From: Irpex lacteus
Lineage: Eukaryota; Basidiomycota; Agaricomycetes; Polyporales; Irpicaceae
NCBI GenBank assembly: GCA_001986395.2
Contig: MQVO02000030.1
Span: 62,001 to 126,000 of the forward strand
DNA: 64,000 bases
Direction: 5' to 3'
The notes below the pieces were generated by a model. That model made no database searches and had not been told where the DNA came from. It saw nothing but the letters and a program-made list of their open reading frames with translations. The position numbers and the translations under genes were made by a program. Shown piece by piece: positions 56,881 to 64,000 of the stretch; within the stretch, counting starts at the first letter, position 1, and every line of letters starts with the position of its first letter.

Positions 56881-57732
56881 TCAACGCAGAGAGCCTCCAA
56901 ATGCGAGACGACGGGACAGGTAGAGGATTCCTGCGAGAGAGATGCGTTGGGTCGGCGTTCGTGCAGCTTACTGCGAACGGTGTGCCAGTAACAGTACCGC
57001 CTGGATCTGTATAACGGAGTCAAATATGTCAGATATAGAACGAGATGCATGACAGACAACAGTGAACACGCACCGTTGGTATATCACGGAGTAGTACACC
57101 CGTGGGTTGATTTTGAATGTCGAAGAAACGGATTTATGCTGCCGATCTACTTCTCGTTTAGCGAGATTGCGTCGAGGACGCCAAAGCGGACCTTGGTAGT
57201 TCCACAAGACCAAAGGGTGTATATGTCTTCGTTCTTCAGGATGGGCAGGGGATTCGTAAAGTAGGATACGGGCTTCCCACCGGAGGTCGTCTTCAAAGGG
57301 ATGATCTTATGAAAGGGCGACTATGTCGACGACGGGCACAATGCCCCTGAGGCCCTGGCGACGAGTGGGCAATGGGATCGAGAAGGGCCAGTGTAGGTTG
57401 AGCGGATCATCGGTCAGTGAAGACATGATTGGCATTTCGCGTCCTAAGGAGACCGACGACGCCATAAGTGCTGTGTCGTCTGTGGCCGTAGGCGAATACG
57501 TACCTTCAAAAGCCTATTCCGACCACTGATTACCGTGTAACCAGACCTTCTCTGGCCTCACCTCATCTTCTCCGATACTACGTTGCGGTATGAACAGAAT
57601 TGTTACCCAGGTTGCATACAAGTTGGGCTTTGACCGCCTGGATTTCACAGTGTACCTCGAGTTCGAATGGTCGAATCGTATATGATTTCTACAGTTCTCA
57701 AATGTTACTTGAAAGAGCTTTATGTTGTACAA
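56881..57732 (-). CDS. Spacer locus Y, unit C (best preserved copy, unknown function)
   Basis: Minus-strand exons: a, about 57534-57732 (RRSKPNLYATWVTILFIPQR, SIGEDEVRPEKVWLH); b, 57074-57305 (DHPFEDDLRWEARILLYESP, later PLVLWNYQGPLWRPRR and SSTFKINPRVYYSVIYQ); c, 56972-57006 (35 nt, RYCYWHTV); d, ending 56881 (LYLSRRLAFGGSLR, stop). Exon b is open throughout, unlike the unit A copy. Splice sites, the 35-nt exon and the C-terminus are conserved between units, which argues for a formerly or still coding gene. The intron between a and b is long (about 230 nt) and its sites are less certain; the true start codon is not found. No family recognised. Confidence 0.48.
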
Positions 57733-57944
57733 ATAACTCTAGCTTCATCGAACGAAGAAAGGTCAGCTCAAAGTAGTCGAAGAACGACGATCGTTTACGA
57801 ACCTATACTACAAGGCTACTCTCGACGACAGTCTTATCACAACAAAGACCTCACTCTGGTAGTCGCCATCATGTTGTAGTGTCCCGGATGTAGCATTCGA
57901 GAGTAAGTCGCGCTTGAACTGGTGACATCGAGGGCCGAGGCATC

Positions 57945-59256
57945 ATGAAGGTTTGCAGCAAGATGGAGTGGTGGCGTCTGCATGCACCGACTCCTCGAAC
58001 GATCTCAATTCCTCGGGCCGCTCGCCCTTACATCTTAACACACAACCTCTATGTCCCTCCGTAAGTGTCTTGTCATATACCCTCGAACACCTCTGGACTT
58101 ACTGGAGTGAGTAGATTAGCCCTACGCAACAAGACTTGGTCGCCAATGCACCATGCTGCTCGCTTGCCGAGCACGAACCCAGGGTACTCTTACCCCAGTG
58201 CACCTGCAACGACGCCGACAACCAGTCACACGTACGATGCAACCGTCTGGAGCTCTATACTCGAGGGAGTAGCAGTCAGGAGCATGTCGGAGAGGAAGTC
58301 GTTGTAGAGGAATTTCTAGTCGGTGAGTCGTCGTCTGTATCAGTGAGACTTTTCCTTGACGTCTGGCACCGTTCCCTCGCCCACTCGGACTTCCCTCAAC
58401 GCGTTTGCAGCCCCCGCTCTCTGCATGAACGCGAACTTTCTATTTACTGGCGCGAACGACGGTCTCCCTGTGTACTCACGGTCCATCTCGCAACTCGCCC
58501 CATCAAGCCGATACCTGCCCAACGTGCGCAGTGTCTTCCACGATCCCGGTGTCCAGCCGTCTCAAGCCTTCACTCGCTCTATTTTCTGTCTCCGACGGTC
58601 TCCAAGTACTCAATCTACATATCCTCTACGCCGACGGTAACCCAGAGGATGTGCTCGTGGACCTCCATTACAGTATTCTCGGTTCCAATCCACCCGCTCG
58701 AGCCCAAGCATCCTGGGACAAGCATGGCGGGGTCGAGGACTCCTGTAGAACGTCTCCGATGCCGCGAGCAAGTTGCATTCGTAAGCACGAGGAACGGCGC
58801 CGCCTTCTTTCACGACTCTGATCTCGTTATCAGCTCAATAAGTAGACTGGCTACGAGACGACATGAACGCAAACACGTATATAATCCCTGCTCCATCCCA
58901 AAACATGACTGGTCGTCTTACCGGGTACGTTTCCTATCGCTTCTTATATCTGACAACTCTCACTCAAGCTTATAGAACAGTCAACTTACGTGCTATGCTA
59001 TCTTGAGCGTGGGACCATAGCCGAACAAGAACATTCGTGCTTTCCACCGTCTGTCACCTTCGACGACACTGTGTGCCACAAGCGTTGTCCTCTTCCCCCT
59101 TGACGTCGCACGTCGCGGTTTTGATCGATGCCACGCTCTATTTTTGTATGTCGTGCAAGGGGCCACTCGTAGAGACATCGGCTCTTACCTGCGTCTACGT
59201 GAACACTATCGTAGAATACCCCGCTATATGCGGCCACGATGTTCCCCCAAGACACA
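57945..59256 (+). pseudogene. Spacer locus Z, unit C
   Basis: It starts MKVCSKME at 57945. The second block carries an early stop (GAT TAG CCC) but then stays open as PYATRLGRQCTMLLACRAR and TLTPVHLQRRRQPVTRTMQP. The late exon ending near 59256 encodes GATRRDIGSYLRLREHYRR. Different lesions from units A and B show independent decay. Confidence 0.4.
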
Positions 59257-59946
59257 GTAAGTAATTTGTACACCTCGTCTACTCGCACTCGTCACTAACG
59301 ATCCCCGTTCGTCCGTGTAGAGAGGCGGTATCTTAATGCGCATATGCCTTCTTACAGTTAGCCAAGGGCCCCAGCCATCGTCACAAGGAGTCTGTACTCA
59401 CGACATCTCGATGTCGTACTGATTACACTTTTTACAGCACTCGTTTCTTTGTATCGCTTGCTCGTGGCTATGCACGTATGCCCCAGTACACTCGGTGTGC
59501 GCGTTGTTATGGCAAGCTGCACCTCTTGGGGAACTTTCTGGGTAATAGTCTCATCGTACCCCCGACCGATCGTACTGCTCTCATCTTCGAAACTCTCGCC
59601 GGCGGCGAAACGTACATTCTCTGGTAACCGTCGATCCTTATGTTCACGTTAGAGCGAGCGCGAATCGATGAAGAGCTCGACACTGCAGGTTTCAAGACAC
59701 ACGGTCCCACTTGTGAGCTGGCAGGGATGGCACCGTGTACGGAACGAGCACGCGAGGACGGAAAACCAGCAGTCTTCGCGAGGTGTTATAGAGGGTCCTT
59801 GATACGCAACTTGGCATACCGTAGCCTCAAACGTCGAGCAATATCGCAACCAGTGTATGAATTGTACATTACACGCCAAATAGTAGAATACTATGAGACA
59901 TGTTTACGACGAAGGAGCATTCTGGCTTCGCAAAGGAGTGAGATTG

Positions 59947-60970
59947 TTAACATTTGATGCTTCCTATTAGCGGGGAGCGTCGCAAGTTACCTCCCGCCCT
60001 CCATCGCTCATGGGGTATATCCTTCGACGATGAATGTGCTAAATACTTGGATGTGGGATCCGGTTGAAGGGATTCTACCGATCGTCCAAAGGCCTCGAGA
60101 GTGAGGCAGAGAAGATAGTAGGGCTTGTCTGGTAATAGGTGCTGGAGTTCGTAATTTGGCATTGCAGGGTCTAGATGCGTCGCGGTATAAGTACTACGAA
60201 GAGTCACTTCGCTGGGGAGAAAGCAATCTTCATCGCGGCGGGTCCGTTCGCTCGAATGCGCCTGGCACTCTGTAGGCGTGACACCTGGCATTCTTATTGT
60301 AGTTTATGAACTGAAGCATGAGAATCAAGCAGAGCAAGAATAGATAACTCGCCGATGTTTAATTATCGAGACGGCCAGAACTTTGCTGAAGACCTGTTCA
60401 TAGGCACCGAGGAGAAGACGATTCGTCGACTTCATGTCGCTTTGTAGGATCTTCTCCACGACCGTTACGACCGCGCCCATGAATAATACAACGCACGCAA
60501 GCTGTCTGAGCCTTCTCTCATGTACATCGTCAAGTCTTCTGGCGGTCGAACTCAACGCACCGGCACTTACTCGCGTTCTTCTCCAATTGTCGACGGCGTA
60601 CAGTCCGCGAAGACCTCTCTCTGTCGAACATAGGGGGAAGACGAGAGTAAGGGAAGTTGTGGCCAGCACACAAGGCACTGAAGTCGGTTGGGGCACCGAG
60701 ACTCGGAGCATGAGATGAGGAATGACGTTTGCAACGCTTCTTCTAGTAGACGTACTATATAGGGCGTGTAGGTGTAGGCTTAGGATCAATAGGGGCTCGC
60801 GCAATCTGCAGAGGCCTCCTGTATGCACGTAGCGAATAATTAGCCCCACGAAAAACTCCTTCGAGCGTTGCGTCCGTCACATTGGTACACTGTCCTGAGA
60901 TAAAACACTGTTCAAAGTTTGGTGGAGTGTGAGGGTGAGTGCGTGGAGGAGCCCGCAGTGTCGTCGTTAC
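59947..60970 (-). pseudogene. Spacer locus P, unit C
   Basis: Minus-strand blocks: TVYQCDGRNARRSFSWG (then stop) near 60.86 kb, RSSRTVRRRQLEKNA near 60.6 kb, VVTVVEKILQSDMKSTNRLL near 60.46 kb, and a last block LEAFGRSVESLQPDPTSKYL near 60.05 kb. The order matches units A and B. The second block has lost most similarity to the RYGRFDHDSG exon of unit A. Confidence 0.4.
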
Positions 60971-61299
60971 TCACCGTTGTACGAGATTCACCATGTGTTC
61001 CCAAGTCTCCTCACCATTCGCTGTTTCCTTCGTATTCAATGATTATTAACGGCGGGATCGTCTTGGAACCAGAGGACGTTTGTGCACGGTACACGGAATG
61101 ACGAGGGTGCTGTATGCATACAGGAGCGTTCGCGTATCTAATAGTTGAGGAAGGGAGCTACGGACGTGCAGGAGAGCAACATGTGGTCCTCACGCCGGGA
61201 TATAACATGGCCTTCGAACGCATGCAGCTCTGTTGGCTGCTAGAAGAGAAAACAGTCAGTCGACTAACTGAGCTCACCTAGACATAGAGAGCATATCAT

Positions 61300-62857
61300 G
61301 TTGATCAGTACTACAAGCTAGCTTCAGAGGTGGGTGAAGAAGGAGGTCATGGCCGTCGTGGTTGTCGAGGAAGGCAGGGAGATGAACGGAGTTCGGACCG
61401 AGCTCGAACTAGTTGAGGGAACGCTACCGCGGACGCGTCTGGTTTCGCGACCACCACCATTCTGTTCTCACTCGCTGCTCATACAGCTCAACGTCGACGT
61501 ATTCTCACTCATGGACCTATCAAGGGAAGACTGCAGACGGTAAACGCGTCGACCTGGAAACCATGTAAAGTGTACGGTACGTCGCTCCATCTCCTAGTCG
61601 TCGAACACGACCTCGCTCACAATACCTATGGGCTCTGCAGTCGCCAGCAGTGCTATACTGATGTCGGTTGTACTCGTAGATACAGCATTTCCTCCATGAT
61701 TTTCTTCCCGCAAGCTCCCAGTCGCACTCGCCATCTACTCTGGAGTGTCTTGCACGAACGGGTGTCTCTCGTCCGTCTGCTGTGTACGCCCTATCGTATC
61801 GTACTTCTCCTCCCGCTTTGCAAGCCAGCCTCTTCCTACCGCTTCTGTCAATCTCGACTCCACGGACGTGACCTCTGAATCAATCGCAATACGCTCATCA
61901 ATATCCTTCGTCGATGTCGTTAAGTTGTGGACAACGGAGCGACGGTTGTATCGCCTGCCAGGTAACGAAGACCACTTAGCGTGTGCTGCTGAGACCATTT
62001 ATCCATGATGCTAACAGCTTTCTACTACGGAAACTGCTGACGCATTTATACACTCTCCCCTCGACGGACGAATGCTGGTGACGACCCTGCGTACTCCCGA
62101 CCCCGTTCACTCGTACGTCAACGCGACATACTACGACGAGAAAGCTGCAGGTTTCACACCTTCACAACCACAATCCTCTCGCTCCTTCCCTCCACTCGCC
62201 TCTCACAGCCACTTCTCCACCGCCTCGCCCTGGTCCCTCACACGGCTCCGTTCTGTGCTCAAATTAACCTGCACAAACTGATGGAACTCCAGTCGTCTAA
62301 CGACGCGGCACATTACAACCAGTATCTGTCGTTACCCTGTACGCCTTCGCCGTTCGGCGAACCTGCGTCAGCTGGGAATTCTGCTCGCTGTCGACCGACC
62401 CACGTAGAACGCGAAGACGAGCTCGAACGTTGCATGATGGGTCGTCAAGACGAACTTCAATCCGCGTATGAATTCCCGACTGCCTCGTGAGATGGAGAAG
62501 AGGTTCGCTGGAAGGTCGCTGGAGGGTATGAGACGAGTCAGGTATCACGGTGCGGTCGCTTTCGTATACTGCACCTTCTATCAACCAATCATATATGCAG
62601 GTTTTAGATATGGATATCACGGTCAATGTTATCTCTTTCATCAAATGAATAGCCTTCGCCGAGTCGTGTCCCGTTTCTCTAACGCGATCGTCGCGCAGTG
62701 ATATCGAAGTAGCATACGTACATCCGTTGAACAATCAAATACGAACATTCCGACCAGTTACAGCACCAAACAATACTGACACAACTTCGCAAGATGGCCC
62801 ATGTCCTGCAACCACTTATTCTCACCACGCTATGACTCTCGTCCTCATTCTTGTCGC
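61300..62857. other. Array spacer downstream of DUF6535 copy D
   Basis: The first 200 bp are close to 30.36-30.45 kb and 19.3-19.5 kb. The rest is collinear with the other downstream spacers but more diverged; for example, the GGTAACGAAGACCACTTA block has lost its GTACGT donor. No gene called. Confidence 0.4.
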
Positions 62858-64000
62858 TTATGCTCTATTCCACAGCCCTCCCCTCCGTCTTTGCTGTTTG
62901 TGTGGGGCCTCTCTTCCGGTGTCAACTCCTACGTCTGCACAAACAAGACCCTCGCCTTCACTCTCGCCAATGAAGCTGTGAGTCCCATTTCAGTTCACTT
63001 TCCGATGAATGAAATCAGTGACATACATAATACTGTTGGACAGTGTGTGAGCTCCCCGCCGCAATATTGTCTGCGCGCTGTGAGTTGTCTTCGCCTCGGC
63101 CTGCAGTGTTGTCATGAAACGGGAGTTCTGTGTGATCCGACATTGTGTCAGCTTGTGTATCACCTGCAGTGACCTCCGAGTCATCTTGAGCCTCGGCTGG
63201 GACCTGCGGGAGACATGTTAGCAAGTTACATATTGTGTGGTATGTCCAAGTAAAATCTGTCACACACAGTCTCATCACGAGCACCTGTAGGCAAACTTGC
63301 TGGTGTGGTAAGCCACTCAGCAATGCTTGAAGTGGCTCCGCTCTCTGCGGAAGCTTGGTGTGCCGCTATGCCTGCAAGGTTCTCTGGGCCTTCAGCAAGT
63401 TCAGCAGGGTTTCCTGACAGTGGAAGCTGTGGAAAGCAAGCGGTGAGTAGTTTCTCTGGTAGACATGGCTGCAAACCTGACTTACCTCCTTAAGATCATC
63501 TCGGCCATCAATGCTCTCACTCTGTACGGGGCCATTGTGTTCTGAATCTTGGCTTGTCTCATGGCTACATCACATGAAGTCAAATTAAACTGGATTGCTC
63601 TCAGATGACTGAACTCACATGGAAGATGGTGATTGACCAGGCTGGCTGTCATTGGCTGGTGCTGGTCTGGACAGGGAATATTGCTCAGTTGCTTCTGTAG
63701 ATCTCACTCCAACCTCTGAGGGGGCTGCAGACCATGAAGGTGATACAGTCTGTATGCAGTGTACACAGTGAGTCATGAGAGTTCATAAGACAGATGGCAA
63801 AACATGAAACTTACAGAGATGTCCTCAGGTAGCCTGGGCTGTAATCCTCCAGAAGGACCAATTTCATCTGCATCAGCTTGAGGGTCATTCAGAATGGGAT
63901 CCTGGTGTAGTGCATGTGTGCTCCTGCTCTCCTGTCCTCAGTTCCAGGTGGATACAGGTTTCCTGGGTTGTCCCGGTATGCCCAAGCCATGTGCCGTCCT
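62858..64000 (-). pseudogene. DUF6535 array copy D, C-terminal exons only, frameshifted
   Basis: Exons seen: part of exon 3 (63815 to the edge), then 63619-63749, 63486-63564, 63268-63426, 63034-63203 and 62858-62975. Exon lengths 131 and 159 equal those of copies A and B. In exon 3, after PGNLYPPGTED, about 25 nt are missing relative to copy A. The frame then runs into TGA before returning in another frame as DPILNDPQADADEIG and LPEDIS. In the last exon the conserved EARPA tail is out of frame and the frame ends a few codons later (stop at 62858). The membrane core lies beyond the right edge. Unless exon 3 is spliced differently, this copy makes a truncated protein. Confidence 0.72.

Larger units (their letters stand above)
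18400..64000. repeat. Tandem array of an 11-kb segmental unit carrying DUF6535 genes
   Basis: Successive DUF6535 stop codons lie at 20838, 39945, 51822 and 62858. Subtracting the two interruptions (about 8.1 kb at 30.45-38.57 and 0.755 kb at 49.59-50.34), the spacing is about 11.0, 11.1 and 11.0 kb. Spacer DNA is also collinear. The segment at 18.72-18.91 matches 60.78-60.97 almost base for base. Flanks around 19.3, 30.37, 50.37 and 61.32 all read ...GGTGGGTGAAGAAGG... or close variants. The exon pairs of loci Y and P recur in each unit. The left border is near 18.4 kb, where only the 5' part of spacer locus P is present. The array continues past the right edge. Confidence 0.85.

Overview
The window looks like the genome of a filamentous basidiomycete, most likely an Agaricomycete. 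The coding regions are cut by many short introns (about 50-80 nt, GT-AG with one GC-AG). The families present are typical of that group: DUF6535 membrane proteins, an expanded fungal BTB/POZ family, and a beta-trefoil protein resembling the mushroom I66 protease inhibitors. Two eukaryotic transposon classes (Copia LTR and MULE) are also present. No prokaryotic, CRISPR or rRNA signal was seen.

Layout. (1) 1-1706: C-terminal half of a diverged DUF6535 gene, cut by the left edge. (2) 2.2-17.5 kb: a cluster of BTB/POZ paralogues, three apparently intact (2229-3439, 10637-11723, 15164-16396) and one broken (16892-17453). Interleaved with them are a conserved housekeeping gene for a GNL1-type circularly permuted GTPase (6187-8526) and the I66-like inhibitor gene (8847-9585). 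The three intact BTB genes share exon lengths of exactly 745, 125 and 12 nt, which supports the gene models. (3) 18.4 kb to the right edge: a tandem array of a unit of about 11 kb. Each unit carries one large DUF6535 gene on the minus strand (A 20838-25399, B 39945-44451, C 51822-56378, D partial from 62858). Upstream of each is about 5 kb of spacer with at least three further spliced but mostly eroded loci, here called Y (-), Z (+) and P (-), that I cannot assign to a family.

Mobile DNA has interrupted the array. Between A and B lies about 8.1 kb of extra sequence: a MULE transposase gene with a SWIM zinc finger, into whose first exon a complete, very young Copia element (31065-36614) has inserted. 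It has two 438-bp LTRs with one observed mismatch, a 5-bp target duplication, an intact 1515-codon gag-pol, and a primer site matching the anticodon half of initiator tRNA-Met. Between B and C lies a 755-bp element with terminal inverted repeats (49586-50340). It is packed with palindromic CAGTGGG/CCCACTG motifs and contains a tRNA-like Pol III module.

How it fits together: the left part is a gene-family neighbourhood with two ordinary genes. The right part is a rapidly evolving segmental array whose DUF6535 copies are mosaics of one another. Functions of DUF6535, of these BTB proteins and of loci Y, Z and P are not known from sequence. The most striking points are the array, the mosaicism and the palindrome-rich element.
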